64,000 nt of DNA from Macrothele yani. Lineage: Eukaryota; Arthropoda; Arachnida; Araneae; Macrothelidae. A model generated the notes under the pieces. That model was not told the origin of the DNA and ran no database searches. It saw only the letters and a program-made list of their open reading frames with translations. A program made the translations under genes and the position numbers. Of this stretch, positions 23,036 to 34,955 are shown in pieces; within the stretch, counting starts at the first letter, position 1; each line of letters opens with the position of its first letter. The stretch is taken from assembly GCA_039090855.1 (NCBI GenBank), contig CM077034.1, forward strand, positions 17,059,303-17,123,302. The letters run 5' to 3'.

Positions 23036-23560
23036 AACTGAATGAAGTTAGAGCACGTATATTTGAAATGTATGGATTTTTCTGAGTACAAATATTTGAA
23101 ATATACGTACTCAAAAATGAGTACATATATTTCAAATTAGAAATACCAGATATACTCACAATTGATTCCCTGTATGTACTCAAAAATGAGTACGTGTCTT
23201 TTCCAAAAATGGGACACAAGTACTCGGAGCTATTATAAGCACAAAATGTACTCAAAAATGAGTACATATATTTCAAATTAGAAATACCAGATACACTCAC
23301 AATTGATTCCCTGTATGTACTCAAAAATGAGTACGTGTCTTTTCCAAAAATGAGACACAAGTACTCGGAGCTATTATAAGCACAAAATGTACTCAAAAAT
23401 GAGTACATATATTTCAAATTAGAAATACCAGATACACTCACAATTGATTCCCTGTATGTACTCAAAAATGAGTACGTGTATTTTGCAAGAATGAGACACA
23501 AGTACTCGGAGCTAATATAAGCTCAGAATATACTCAAAAACGAGTACATTTTGCTTATTT
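23036..23560. repeat. ~144-bp array with GTACTC...GAGTAC hairpins
   Basis: About three units plus flanks. Each contains GTACTCAAAAATGAGTAC twice (6-bp arms, 6-nt loop), ttcaaattagaaataccaga, and acacaagtactcggagct. Units start near 23104, 23248 and 23391. The minus-strand frame through them simply follows the 144-bp period (48 codons). Confidence 0.9.
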
Positions 23561-23915
23561 CTAAGTACCAATTTTTAACAGTACATCACCATCTCATGAC
23601 CTATATGTTTCACTTTTGTATTTTGTATATGCAAATGAAAATTATTCAGTTACACCATGATTAAATAAAGTGAAACATTGTAACAAACATTGACAAAGTG
23701 TTCGTTCAGTAGCAGTCGGAACTAAAACAGCGACACAGTTTCCTATTACATTAATTCTCAGAGCAGACATCTTGTTTCTAAAATTTGAAAGCCATCCATT
23801 TTTCTTCGTTGTTTGACAGCCGGTCTATGAGTCGATATTCAAGAAATGAAAAATAACCTCGTTGAACGCTTCAACAACTACGTCATTTGCCTGCTATTCG
23901 CGCTACTTCTTTTAA
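23561..23915. other. Short intergenic stretch, nothing recognised
   Basis: AT-rich single-copy-looking sequence between the hairpin array and the (TC)n array. Confidence 0.45.
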
Positions 23916-23917
23916 AG

Positions 23918-23994
<77 letters not shown>

Positions 23995-24325
23995 AAAGGA
24001 ATACTCTCTCTCTTTCTCTCTCTCTTCTTTTAAATGAATTCTCTCTCTCTTTCTCTCTCTCTCTTTTTTTAAAGGAATGCTCTCTCTCTCTCTTTCTCTC
24101 TTCTTTTAAAATAATTCTCTCTTTCTCTCTCTCTTCTTTTAAAGTGATTCTCTCTCTCTCTCTTCTTTTAAAGGAATTCTCTCTCTTCTGTTAAAGGAAT
24201 TCTCTCTCTCTCTTCTTTTAAAGGAATTCTCTCTCTCTTCTTTTAAAGGAATTCTCTCGCTCTCTTCTTTTAAAGGTATTCTCTCTCTCCCTCCCTCCCT
24301 CCCTCTCTCTCTCTCCTTTTAAAGG

Positions 24326-24388
<63 letters not shown>

Positions 24389-25153
24389 AAAGGAATACTC
24401 TCTCTCTTTCTCTCTCTCTTCTTTTAAATGAATTCTTTCTCTCTTTCTCTCTCTCTCTCTTTTTTTAAAGGAATGCTCTCTCTCTTTCTCTCTTCTTTTA
24501 AAATAATTCTCTCTTTCTCTCTCTCTTCTTTTAAAGTGATTCTCTCTCTCTCTCTCTTCTTTTAAAGGAATTCTCTCTCTTCTGTTAAAGAAATTTTCAC
24601 TCTCTCTCTTCTTTTAAAAATTCTCTCTCTCTTCTTTTTAAGGAATTCTCTCTCTTCTTTTAAAGGAATTCTCTCTTTCTTCTTTTAAAGGAATTTTCTC
24701 TCTCTCTCTCTCTCTCTCTCTCTTCTTTTAAAGGAATTCTCTCTCTCTCTCTCCTTTTAAAGGTATTCTCTCTATCCCTCCCTCTCTCTCTCTCTCTTTC
24801 TCTCTCTCTTCTTTTAAATGAATTCTCTCTCTCTCTTTCTCTCTCTCTCTTTTTTAAAGGAATGCTCTCTCTCTTTCTCTCTTCTTTTAAAATAATTCTC
24901 TCTTTCTCTCTCTCTTCTTTTAAAGTGATTCTCTCTCTCTCTCTTCTTTTAAAGGAATTCTCTCTCTTCTGTTAAAGAAATTTTCACTCTCTCTCTTCTT
25001 TTAAGGGAATTCTCTCTCTTCTTTTTAAGGAATTCTCTCTCTTCTTTTAAAGGAATTCTCTCTTTCTTCTTTTAAAGGAATTCTCTCTCTCTCTCTCTCT
25101 CTTTTAAAGGAATTCTCTCTCTCTCTCTCTCCTTTTAAAGGTATTCTCTCTAT

Positions 25154-25208
<55 letters not shown>

Positions 25209-25310
25209 TTTTTAAAGGAATACTCTCTTTCTCTCTCTCTTCTTTTAAAGGAATTATCTCTCTCTCCCTCTCTCTCTCTCTCTTTCTCTCTTTCTCTCTT
25301 CTTTTAAAGT

Positions 25311-25359
<49 letters not shown>

Positions 25360-25453
25360 TTTAAAGGAATTCTCTCTCTCTTCTTTTAAAGGAATTCTCT
25401 CTCTTCTTTTAAAGGAATTCTCTCTCTCTCTCTCTCTGCCTCTTCCTTTAAAG

Positions 25454-25515
<62 letters not shown>

Positions 25516-25519
25516 AAAG

Positions 25520-25557
<38 letters not shown>

Positions 25558-25595
25558 TTTAAAGGAATTCTCTCTCTCTCTCTCTTCTTTTAAAG

Positions 25596-25635
<40 letters not shown>

Positions 25636-25642
25636 TTTAAAG

Positions 25643-25680
<38 letters not shown>

Positions 25681-25775
25681 TTTAAAGGAATTATTTCTCT
25701 CTCTTTTTAAAGGAATTATCTCTCTCTCTCTCTCTCTTCTTTTAAAGAAATTCTCTCTCTCTCTCTCTCTCGGGG
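23916..25775. repeat. (TC)n / TTTTAAAGGAATTC compound array
   Basis: About 1.86 kb in which (TC)n runs of 4-40 repeats alternate with the 14-bp spacer cttttaaaggaattc (variants aaataattc, aaagtgattc, aaaggtattc). Blocks of several spacers recur in the same order: the series starting near 24000, 24390 and 24790 shares the same succession of variant spacers. This shows higher-order duplication. Homopyrimidine stretches dominate the plus strand. Confidence 0.95.
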
Positions 25776-25924
25776 CTTTTTTTTTTTTTTATATTCTGGT
25801 TTCTGCACAAATTGAACAGACGTTTGTTTCTAGGAGAGCGAAAATATCGTGCCGAAAAGAAGTTGCTACGGGTGAAAGAACTCATAGCAGAAATTTTTGT
25901 GATATCTGTGGCGGTGGCCAGAGA

Positions 25925-26015
25925 GCACTTTGGCACCGGCAAATGTCCCGTATAGGTGGGATTGGGACTCGGTAATTAGATACGCTAATGCCACTAGGCC
26001 GCAGTGATCCTGAAA
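25925..26015 (-). mobile_element. tRNA-like SINE head (degenerate)
   Basis: The minus strand reads gcggcctagtggcattagcg (A-box-like) followed about 15 nt later by gagtcccaatcccacc, a poor B-box. The position and spacing fit a tRNA-derived SINE head. I could not identify its tail or a target duplication. Confidence 0.35.
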
Positions 26016-26446
26016 ACACTCTACATTTTCATCACTTTATATATATTTTTTTGCTGTTGGGTTTTTTCTTCTTCCCGCGTATCAGGTTTCTAAGAGTATC
26101 CTCAAAAAAAAAAAAATGTAGCATTATTGTAGAATGAGGTTCAGTAGACGAGAGAGGACGGAGGTGGGGGGGGGGAGTGCGGGGGGGTTAGGGAATATGT
26201 CCATTTATGCTTGTGTGTGTTGGCTGTAGTGAAAATGGCCAAGAGAGATAAAAAAAAAATGCAGATGATACATACGTGTAACTGTGGATTGGAGTTGGTG
26301 GGAGAACCTGCTGTTTTAACTGTTAGGTCACGAAATCTCGATTTTGAGAGAACTGGCATTTATTTGCTGGACTCTTATGGAACCGAACTGGTTGTTCCTT
26401 AACACCTTTTTCTCCTCCCATCGTATCATCAGGAATCTTAATGGCC

Positions 26447-26501
<55 letters not shown>

Positions 26502-27227
26502 CTACCTTTGTTTCACACCTCAGGCCTCAGCGGGTCACTGTGTCTCACTCACTGGGCTAAGCCACTTTTGAAAATGGAATGAGGCATTTCCTTCTACACA
26601 AATCTCTTTTCCCCGAAAATAATGTCTACAAAGATACCTAAGTGATTTATAGTAGCTCACATTCCCATGAATAACTTCGAAAAGGAATGCAGAGCTAAAA
26701 TTTTCGTTTACTCTATGGATTAATAATTGGCATTCCAATAATTGTCAACTAACTGGGCATTTTTTTTTTTTTTTCATCCTGTAAATTGTTCCAAATCCGA
26801 GATCCCCAGTTTCGCACACTATATAATTTAAGAGAAGAATTATATCCGATCGACCTACACGTGTACACTTTATTATAACACGGACGAGTTACACTGACCG
26901 AAGTTTTACCAATTAAACTACACCGACGGAATTTATCGCTGCAGCTTTTCCTTCTTGACATGGGCTTCACCTCTGTAGATCATACACGAGACTCTTCCGC
27001 GGAATCGCGGAATTCCATTTTTTTTTTTTTTTTTTTTTTTGTCATCATTTGGGTCAGTCTTGAGATCGATGCAGAACTGAAGAGAAATTTCTCGGGGTAT
27101 AGGGGGTAGGTGGTCGTTTCCCGTCTGGAGACGGTATTTCCTCTTTCAAAACTTTTGAAAACGGAAGTTAAACGGATTAAATATTTTTCCCGTAGTCGTA
27201 ATTTCCTTTTCCGCACATTGTTTTTTT
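26016..27227. other. Intergenic with G-rich and (GT)n tracts
   Basis: G-run cluster at 26164-26190, (GT)n at 26448-26499, poly-T at 26760-26774 and 27018-27040. A minus-strand frame at 26775-26970 ends in a pattern (GSRIWNNLQ) loosely like LINE C-termini, too weak to call. Confidence 0.5.
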
Positions 27228-27282
27228 TTTTATTTATTAATTTTTTTTTATTGGGGGTTTAACGACCACTGAGCAACTCAAT
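27228..27282 (-). mobile_element. SINE family 2 tail fragment, left half of a split SINE
   Basis: Poly-T then gggggtttaacgaccact and gagcaactcaat is the reverse complement of the 3' part of the SINE at 56758. It is interrupted at TCAAT by the element 27283-31042 and resumes at 31043 with tcaatgggctata. Confidence 0.85.
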
Positions 27283-30200
27283 CAGGGTTCCCACTCAACC
27301 TGGAAAACAGGGAAAACCTGGAATTCTCAGGGAATTTGAAACTGGTTCCAAAAAACGGGGAAAACTCAGGGAAAGTTGCCCTTTTTTTGGTAAAAATCAG
27401 AGAAAACTCGGGGGAAATTACCCTTTTTTCTTTTTTTTTGTAAAAATCAATGGATACTTTATTTTGCCAAATAAATTATTTTTCAAGATTTCAAATTTTT
27501 GCTTGCAATTACTGCCTGCCTAGAATTTGGTAGATCTTACTTTCAGTTATATTAAGTATTTATTTCCTTTATTCTCTAAAGAAAGATGCAAATTGAATTT
27601 TTTAAATTGCCAGTTATTAAGCTTTTGTTCAATTTCTGCAGTTAGGCACAATGGCTCCTGCTTAAAGAAACACTTCACAAGAGAACCAACCAAATGATGG
27701 ATCAAAGTCCTTTGTCTGTTGGTTCTCTTGAAACATGTTTCTTTGAACAGAGCCATTCCATCATTAAGCTTAGCTGCATTGTGTTATAGTAAAACTGAAA
27801 CTATTCAACTGCCAGATTTTTTCTTACATATGACCTGTTTCTATGGGAATGTAATTACAAATTCCGTGTGGGTAGTATTCACAAAAGTTAACGGAACTTT
27901 GGTACAGAAAATAATGTGCACAGTTAGTTGTTATTAATGAAAAGATGATGGATCAAAGTCCTTTGTTGATTCTCTTGAAACATGTTTCTTTGAACAGAGC
28001 CATTCCATCATATTAAGCTTAGCTGCATTGTGTTATAGAAAAACTGAAACTATTCAACTGGCAGATTTTTTCTTACATATGACCTGTTTCTATGGGAATG
28101 TATTTACAAAATTGAATTTTTAAAATTGCCAGTTATTAAGCTTTTGTTCAATTTCTGCAGGCAGTTGTTATAACATGGAATAATTAGGCACAATGGCTCC
28201 TGCTTGAAGAAACACTTCACAAGAGAACCAACCAAATGATGGATCAAAGTCCTTTGTTGATTCTCTTGAAACATGTTTCTTTGAACAGAGCCATTCCATC
28301 ATTAAGCTTAGCTGCATTGTGTTATAGTAAAACTGAAACTATTCAACTGCCAGATTTTTTCTTACATATGACCTGTTTCTATGGGAATGTAATTACAAAT
28401 TCCGTGTGGGTAGTATTCACAAAAGTTAACGGAACTTTGGTACAGAAAATAATGTGCACAGTTAGTTGTTATTAATGAAAAGATGATGGATCAAAGTCCT
28501 TTGTCTGTTGGTTCTCTTGAAACATGTTTCTTTGAACAGAGCCATTCCATCATTAAGCTTAGCTGCATTGTGTTATAGTAAAACTGAAACTATTCAACTG
28601 CCAGATTTTTTCTTACATATGACCTGTTTCTATGGGAATGTAATTACAAATTCCGTGTGGGTAGTATTCACAAAAGTTAACGGAACTTTGGTACAGAAAA
28701 TAATGTGCACAGTTAGTTGTTATTAATGAAAAGATGATGGATCAAAGTCCTTTGTTTATTCTCTTGAAACATGTTTCTTTGAACAGAGCCATTCCATCAT
28801 ATTAAGCTTAGCTGCATTGTGTTATAGAAAAACTGAAACTATTCAACTGGCAGATTTTTTCTTACATATGACCTGTTTCTATGGGAATGTATTTACAAAA
28901 TTGAATTTTTAAAATTGCCAGTTATTAAGCTTTTGTTCAATTTCTGCAGGCAGTTGTTATAACATGGAATAATTAGGCACAATGGCTCCTGCTTGAAGAA
29001 ACACTTCACAAGAGAACCAACCAAATGATGGATCAAAGTCCTTTGTTGATTCTCTTGAAACATGTTTCTTTGAACAGAGCCATTCCATCATTAAGCTTAG
29101 CTGCATTGTGTTATAGTAAAACTGAAACTATTCAACTGCCAGATTTTTTCTTACATATGACCTGTTTCTATGGGAATGTAATTACAAATTCCGTGTGGGT
29201 AGTATTCACAAAAGTTAACGGAACTTTGGTACAGAAAATAATGTGCACAGTTAGTTGTTATTAATGAAAAGATGATGGATCAAAGTCCTTTGTCTGTTGG
29301 TTCTCTTGAAACATGTTTCTTTGAACAGAGCCATTCCATCATTAAGCTTAGCTGCATTGTGTTATAGTAAAACTGAAACTATTCAACTGCCAGATTTTTT
29401 CTTACATATGACCTGTTTCTATGGGAATGTATTTACAAAATTGAATTTTTAAAATTGCCAGTTATTAAGCTTTTGTTCAATTTTTGCAGGCAGTTGTTAT
29501 AACATGGAACAATTAGGCACAATGGCTCCTGCTTGAAGAAACACTTCACAAGAGAACCAATCAAATGATGGATCAAAGTCCTTTGTTGATTCTCTTGAAA
29601 CATGTTTCTTTGAACAAAGCCATTCCATCATTAAGCTTAGCTGCATTGTGTTATAGTAAAACTGAAACTATTCAACTGCCAGATTTTTTCTTTCATATGA
29701 CCTGTTTCTATGGGAATGTATTTACAAAATTGAATTTTTAAAATTGCCAGTTATTAAGCTTTTGTTCAATTTCTGCAGGCAGTTGTTATAACATGGAACA
29801 ATTAGGCACAATGGCTCCTGCTTGAAGAAACACTTCACAAGAGAACCAATCAAATGATGGATCAAAGTCATTTGTCTGTTGGTTCTCTTGAAACATGTTT
29901 CTTTGAACAGAGCCATTCCATCATTAAGCTTATCTGCATTGTGTTATAGTAAAACTGAAACTATTCAACTGCCAGATTTTTTCTTACATATGACCTGTTT
30001 CTATGGGAATGTAATTACAAATTCCGTGTGGGTAGTATTCACAAAAGTTAACGGAACTTTGGTACAGAAAATAATGTGCACAGTTAGTTGTTATTAATGA
30101 AAAGATGATGGATCAAAGTCCTTTGTCTGTTGGTTCTCTTGAAACATGTTTCTTTGAACAGAGCCATTCCATCATATTAAGCTTAGCTGCATTGTGTTAT

Positions 30201-31042
30201 AGAAAAACTGAAACTATTCAACTGGCAGATTTTTTCTTACATATGACCTGTTTCTACGTGAATGTATTTACAAAGTCCATGTGGGTAGTATTCACAAAAG
30301 TTCACGGAACTTTGGTACAGAAAATAATGTGCACAGTTAGTTGTTATTAATGAAAAGATGATGGATCAAAGTCCTTTGTCTGTTGGTTCTCTTGAAACAT
30401 GTTTCTTTGAACAGATCCATTCCATCATTAAGCTTAGCTGCATTGTGTTATAGAAAAACTGAAACTATTCAACTGACAGATTTTTTCTTACATATGACCT
30501 GTTTCTATGGGAATGTATTTACAAATTCCGTGTGGGTAGTATTCACAAAAGTTAACGGAACTTTGGTACAGAAAATAATGTGCACAGTTAGTTGTTATTA
30601 ATGAAAAGATGATGGATCAAAGTCCTTTGTCTGTTGGTTCTCTTGAAACATGTTTCTTTGAACAGAGCCATTCCATCATTAAGCTTAGCTGCATTGTGTT
30701 ATAGAAAAACTGAAACTATTCAACTGACAGATTTTTTCTTACATATGACCTGGTATGGGAATGTATTTACAAATTTCGTGTGGGTAGTATTCACAAAAGT
30801 TCACGGAACTTTGGTGCAGAAAATAATGTGCACAGTTAGTTGTTATTAATGAAAAGCTGGTAATTTTATAAAGACAAATTACGTAAAGAATTTACAAGTG
30901 TGTGCTTTGGTGAGAAAAATGAATGAAATGGGATGAAATGTAACAATTATTTGCAACATGCCACTCTGGAAAACTTTAAAAACCACCTGGAGAACCTGGA
31001 AAAGTCGGGGAATTTTTTTATTACTTTTGATTTGGAACCCTG
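27283..31042. mobile_element. hAT-like non-autonomous element filled with tandem repeats
   Basis: The left end begins CAGGGTTCCCACTCAACCTGG and the right end, read inward, begins CAGGGTTCC. Subterminal runs of GGGGAA/CCTGGAAAA appear at both ends. TCAAT is duplicated at 27278-27282 and 31043-31047, and removing the element restores a continuous SINE (gagcaactcaatgggcta). A 5-bp duplication is shorter than the usual 8 bp for hAT, so the superfamily is tentative. About 3.3 kb of the 3.76 kb interior is a tandem array, with no transposase gene. Related ends occur in every unit of the satellite at 34956-41846. Confidence 0.8.
27590..30852. repeat. ~251-bp array with two interleaved unit types
   Basis: Type A units (251 bp) run from gatgatggatcaaagtcctt to gttattaatgaaaa. 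Type B units share the first part but continue ttacaaaattgaatttttaa, then ttctgcaggcagttg, and include a segment (aatggctcctgcttg...acaagagaacc) that is an imperfect reverse complement of the next unit's ggttctcttgaaa...gagccatt. The junction therefore folds back on itself. A and B alternate irregularly between 27590 and 29880; the last four units are all type A. Repeated 72-79-codon frames are a by-product of the repeats. Confidence 0.93.
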
Positions 31043-31084
31043 TCAATGGGCTATAGCAACTAATGGGCTATAAGCAATCTCTCC

Positions 31085-31880
31085 CTAGAGCAATATTATT
31101 TGCGGATGATGCCCCGTTTCTGATTACGGGTGCAGATATAAATGAGGCTAAAATAAAATGTTAATACATTTATTGAAAAATTGATGGAATGTCTGGACAC
31201 AAATTTTCTGTGTTTAAATATTGAAAAAAAAAGCTAAAATTATGATTTTTAAACAGGGAGATAGACAGATATTTAAATAATATTAAATATGTGTGAATAA
31301 TAATCGAGGATAATTTAAAATGGAATATAAATATTCAAAATATTGTAAACAAAATTTCGGGGGTATTGGGTTTAATTACGAGAATTTTAAGTAGTTTAAC
31401 AATCAAAACATTAAAAATGTTGTACTACTGTCTGATTTATCCATGTTTGACTTATTGTTTATTAGTATGGGGGCAAACTACTAAGACTAATTTATATAGA
31501 TTAAAAACATTACAAAATAGGATGGTCAGAATTTTAAATATTTAATTTAGGGGAATTAACTTGAATATGGGGGTACGGATAAATTCATATGGATTTTTAG
31601 ATATTGAGAATTTATGGTAATTTAGATTATTAGGATTCATGTATAAAAGAGAATAGTTATCAACATTTAATTCAACTGAGCGCTGTAGGTCACGACTGTC
31701 AAACAAAAGATAGAAATGCATTTTTGTTACCAATGCCAAACACTTTTACTCAAAAAATATTTGTTGATTACCAGGGATTGATGTTATGGAATAACCTACC
31801 TTGTCAATTAACACATTAATAGTTATAATTATTTTCGAAAGCAACTAAAAAAATATTTGCTAACAAATTAAAATATAAAA
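31085..31880 (+). pseudogene. LINE (Jockey/CR1-like) reverse transcriptase C-terminal relic
   Basis: Frame-hopping reading gives ILFADDA (the FADD box), NIEKKKAKIMIFKQG, a KISGVLGLITRILSSLTIKTLKMLYYCLIYP-like stretch followed by LTYCLLVWG, then RLKTLQNRMVRIL. Further on come LMLWNNLPCQL and a FRKQLKKYLL-like ending. This order matches the C-terminal half of Jockey/CR1-type RT proteins. It has many stops and frameshifts and is older than the RTE copies. The 5' part is missing; it abuts the split SINE at about 31080. The sequence is strongly AT-rich compared with its neighbours. Confidence 0.7.
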
Positions 31881-31994
31881 TTCTATGGTAAAATTTATTA
31901 ATCAGACCACATATGAGTAAATTTTATATGTGCAGGACGTTTGACTTAACTACGTACTTTAGGGTAACTGGGATTCACCCGGGCTATATATATA

Positions 31995-33535
31995 CACTGC
32001 CGGGCAATTGCTAAGGACGGATGACAGTTGCAACGATAGCAACCATAAAATGGAAGGCAGGAAAATGTGGAAATTAGCATAAGTGCGGGATACAGTAAGA
32101 CGTGTTGTGCGTATGCAAATTTTGGATTGCCGAACTTGTTCGTGACGTCAGAGCGCTGATAAGAGATATAAAGGATTTGACGCGTATTGACCGTTGTTGT
32201 TCAAACGCAAAGTTGAAAGGGAAAGAATCAATTGACGAACTTGCAATTTTCAGTATGTCTTCCCGACATCACCTAGATGATTTGACGCGTGGCCGTATTA
32301 TTGGCAAGATTGAAGAAGGGCGAAAAATAACAGATGTTGCCAGGGAGTTCGACGTCAGCCACAGTGTTGTTTCAAGGCTTTGGAAATCATTTCAAACAAA
32401 TGGAGAGTGTAGCAAACGTCACGGGGGAGGTCGTGTTCGCAGTACGACACCTGCAGAAGATCGGTACATAGTGCTATCAACAAAAAGACACCGGCGCAGC
32501 ACAGCTAGTGAGGTAGCAAATCAGTTTATGGCTGCTACTGGCAAGCGGATCTCCCGAAAAACTATCGCTAGACGTTTGCATGAAGGAGGACTATACGCCC
32601 GCCGTCCTGTTATGTGCATCCCATTGTCCAGACGTCACCGTACCGTCCGTTTGCAATGGTGCCATCAACATCGCAATTGTACTGATAACGACTGGTCTGA
32701 TGTCCTCTTCTCAGATGAGAGTAGATACAGTCTATCGTCTGATTGTCGACGACAACTGATCTGGCGTGATAGTGGTACTGCATATTGTCCAGCAAACATA
32801 CAAGAAAGGGACCAATATCCGACATGTAGTGTCATGGTATGGGTTGGCATCATGATCAATGGCCGTACGTCCCTCTATGTGCTTCTAACTGGGACTATGA
32901 CTGGCCAACGATACATTAATGATGTTCTGCTACCTCATGTTCGCATGTTCCGTGGTGCTGTCGGTGATAGATTCATTTTCATGGACGACAACGCAACATG
33001 TCATCGAACAGTCGCTGTCCAGGAGTGTCTTGAGAGCGAGGATATTCAACGCCTCGTATGGCCAGCACGTTCTCCAGATGTGAATCCCATTGAAAATGTG
33101 TGGGATGCTTTGGGGAGGAGTCTTGCTGGTCGCCAATGCCCTCCAATAAACAAGGACACCCTCATCCGTGCACTGACAGAGGAATGGGATAAATTACCCC
33201 AACAGCTGCTTGATAATGTTGTGCAAAGCATGACACGACGTGTGGAATTTTGCATCGCCCTCCATGGTGGCCATATCCCGTATTGACATCTTACGCCGGA
33301 ACGCCTGCGGACGGTAATTGCATTTTGTTCACGTTCACGTATTCTGCACAAAATGGCCTGTTTGTCCCTTGAACACGTTCCAAAGCCTTCTGGATTTCAG
33401 AGCACAATAAATTGTCTTTCTTGTAATGTCCTGGCATTCTGACATTATTTTATTTCACTTGGCATCCAACCACACTTACTTTTTTATGCGCTATATAGCC
33501 GTTTATGATCCGTCCTTAGCAATTATCCAGCAGTG
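31995..33535 (+). mobile_element. Structurally intact Tc1-like element
   Basis: Ends are inverted repeats of about 30 bp sharing CACTGC and AATTGCTAAGGACGGAT, with a few mismatches between them. TA flanks both sides (31993-31994 and 33536-33537). Length 1,541 bp. It contains one uninterrupted transposase frame. The ends being imperfect and the gene intact is the opposite of the element at 12075-13292. Confidence 0.95.
32255..33286 (+). CDS. Tc1-like DD34E transposase, 343 codons, apparently intact
   Basis: Cuts out and reinserts its element at TA dinucleotides in the nucleus. The start is set at the ATG beginning MSSRHHLDDLTRG, the usual family start; an open upstream extension to 32102 lies in 5' leader sequence. 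Residues 8-42 form a helix-turn-helix (ITDVAREFDVSHSVVSRLW). GGGRVRST near 57-64 is the GRPR-like hook. A second helix-turn-helix spans about 66-112. The catalytic triad is Asp154 (SDESRY), Asp245 (MDDNATCH) and Glu280 (NPIENVW), with exactly 34 residues between the last two, which defines DD34E. Length fits the family (about 340). No frameshift or stop. Of all transposases in the window, this is the only one with a full open frame and all catalytic residues. Activity is an inference from integrity. Confidence 0.95.
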   Translation: MSSRHHLDDLTRGRIIGKIEEGRKITDVAREFDVSHSVVSRLWKSFQTNGECSKRHGGGRVRSTTPAEDRYIVLSTKRHRRSTASEVANQFMAATGKRISRKTIARRLHEGGLYARRPVMCIPLSRRHRTVRLQWCHQHRNCTDNDWSDVLFSDESRYSLSSDCRRQLIWRDSGTAYCPANIQERDQYPTCSVMVWVGIMINGRTSLYVLLTGTMTGQRYINDVLLPHVRMFRGAVGDRFIFMDDNATCHRTVAVQECLESEDIQRLVWPARSPDVNPIENVWDALGRSLAGRQCPPINKDTLIRALTEEWDKLPQQLLDNVVQSMTRRVEFCIALHGGHIPY

Positions 33536-33582
33536 TATATAGCCTTTTACTCTTTTACTCAGTTTCCAGTTCTGTGCATATT

Positions 33583-33900
33583 TCTTCGCAATTAATGTAT
33601 TCCGAAGGAAGAAAATTTGCACATCGATAAAACTAACTTTAAGTTATAGCATGGGATACTTAATATTTGCTAAAACATAACCGTAATTGTATTAAAAATT
33701 AATCATTTTTCTCTGAGTAATGGTCAGACCTGTTAATAGATGGCGCGACCTGTACATTGATGACGTCAGTAGACAAACAAACGTTGGATTGCTTAATTAT
33801 GGTTATGTTTTAGCAAGTATGTAGTATCCCATGCTATAACTTAAAGTTAGTTTTATCGATGTGCAAATTTTCATCCTTGGGAATACATTAATTGCGAAGA
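33583..33900. mobile_element. 318-bp MITE with ~105-bp inverted arms
   Basis: Left arm 33583-33689 (tcttcgcaattaatgtattc...ctaaaacataacc) and right arm about 33794-33900 are near-perfect reverse complements, separated by about 104 bp that contain TGACGTCA at 33761-33768. No coding capacity. Homology extends weakly beyond the arms (tgcatattt against its complement), so the true terminus and any target duplication are uncertain. Confidence 0.88.
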
Positions 33901-34955
33901 AAATACGTACCGAGTTTTATTTACCATTGGAAACACAGGACAGAAATTTTAGTTGGAACCACCTTTAAAGAACCAAACAAACCCACAAAACATTCGCTAA
34001 AGTCTTTCCCAAAAGAAAATTCCGATGAAAGAAAAGAAATGAAAGCTTAACAAATGCCCTACTGCGAGTTCTCGAGGTAAAAGTTCGTCCCCCGGGTGAG
34101 AAAAAGGTTACCCATGACTGCTTCTAAGCAAGGGCGAAAAAGAAAAACTCCTTTTAAACAGTTCCGCACTTCAAAAAACAAAAGTTCATGCTATCCTTTC
34201 CTTTAGGCTGTTTTTCCTTTCACGGTCAATTTTCTATTAAAAGAATGTGTTTGTTTTACGTGATCTAAAGTACGCAGACGTCTCGATGTTACCCGCGACC
34301 GCAATCCCTTAAAACCGAGCCGCAGAGAATCAGTGCTGCGCAGACGGTGTGGAGATGTTAACCGCGACCGCGATCTTTCAAAGCCAAGCAGCGATTCGAA
34401 AAGTGCGGCCCAGATGGAGAAAGAAGTTGAGGTCGAAGAAATAATAGCCCATTGGAATCTTTGGTACGAAACGTCGCTGAGGAACAGAACGTGACCACCC
34501 ATGCTCCATTGGATTTTATTACGTGCAAGGTGTTCCATTGTTCAACATCTTTATGCCCATACCTGTCTGTCTCAGCAACAAAGTGATTCTCTAAAAATGG
34601 CGTTCCCACAATAGTTGGGCGTTTACCTATCTTTAAAGTTACACATTCCTTGTTTTATAGCTTAGTCTTAAAAATGCCGTGATGTTTAGGAACTTGATGC
34701 CGACTGTCCTAATTGATTTGATTGTTTCTAGCTAAGTGAAAAATAAAAAGCTTGGCTGAGCGGTTTAATAATTTCTGTTTAATGACTTCTAAGTAATTCT
34801 CAAATGACACCAATAGAAATTATTCCTGAAGACAGGAGTGGTTTTCGTTATTTTTCTTTTCGAGTTCGCTTCGTTTGCCACGAACAAACCGTAGTTTGTG
34901 TTAATTATAGCGGTTACACGCCCAGTTTTATTATATGTGTGAGCAATATAACAAC
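33901..34955. other. Intergenic with a short two-copy repeat
   Basis: cgcagacg...gatgtta-cc-gcgaccgc-atc occurs twice (about 34274-34318 and 34339-34380). The remainder shows no gene, RNA or transposon signature I can identify. Confidence 0.5.

Noticed and set aside
23004..23501. 165-codon frame with internal repeats
   Set aside because: The 144-bp tandem period gives 48-residue repeats; no independent evidence of coding.
26749..26970. Possible LINE C-terminus (GSRIWNNLQ)
   Set aside because: One short motif only, with poly-T at the end and no RT sequence upstream.
27719..30849. Recurring 72-79-codon frame (MVLLKHVSLNRA...) in many copies
   Set aside because: It exists because the 251-bp unit is duplicated; type B units break it and no family resemblance or promoter is seen.
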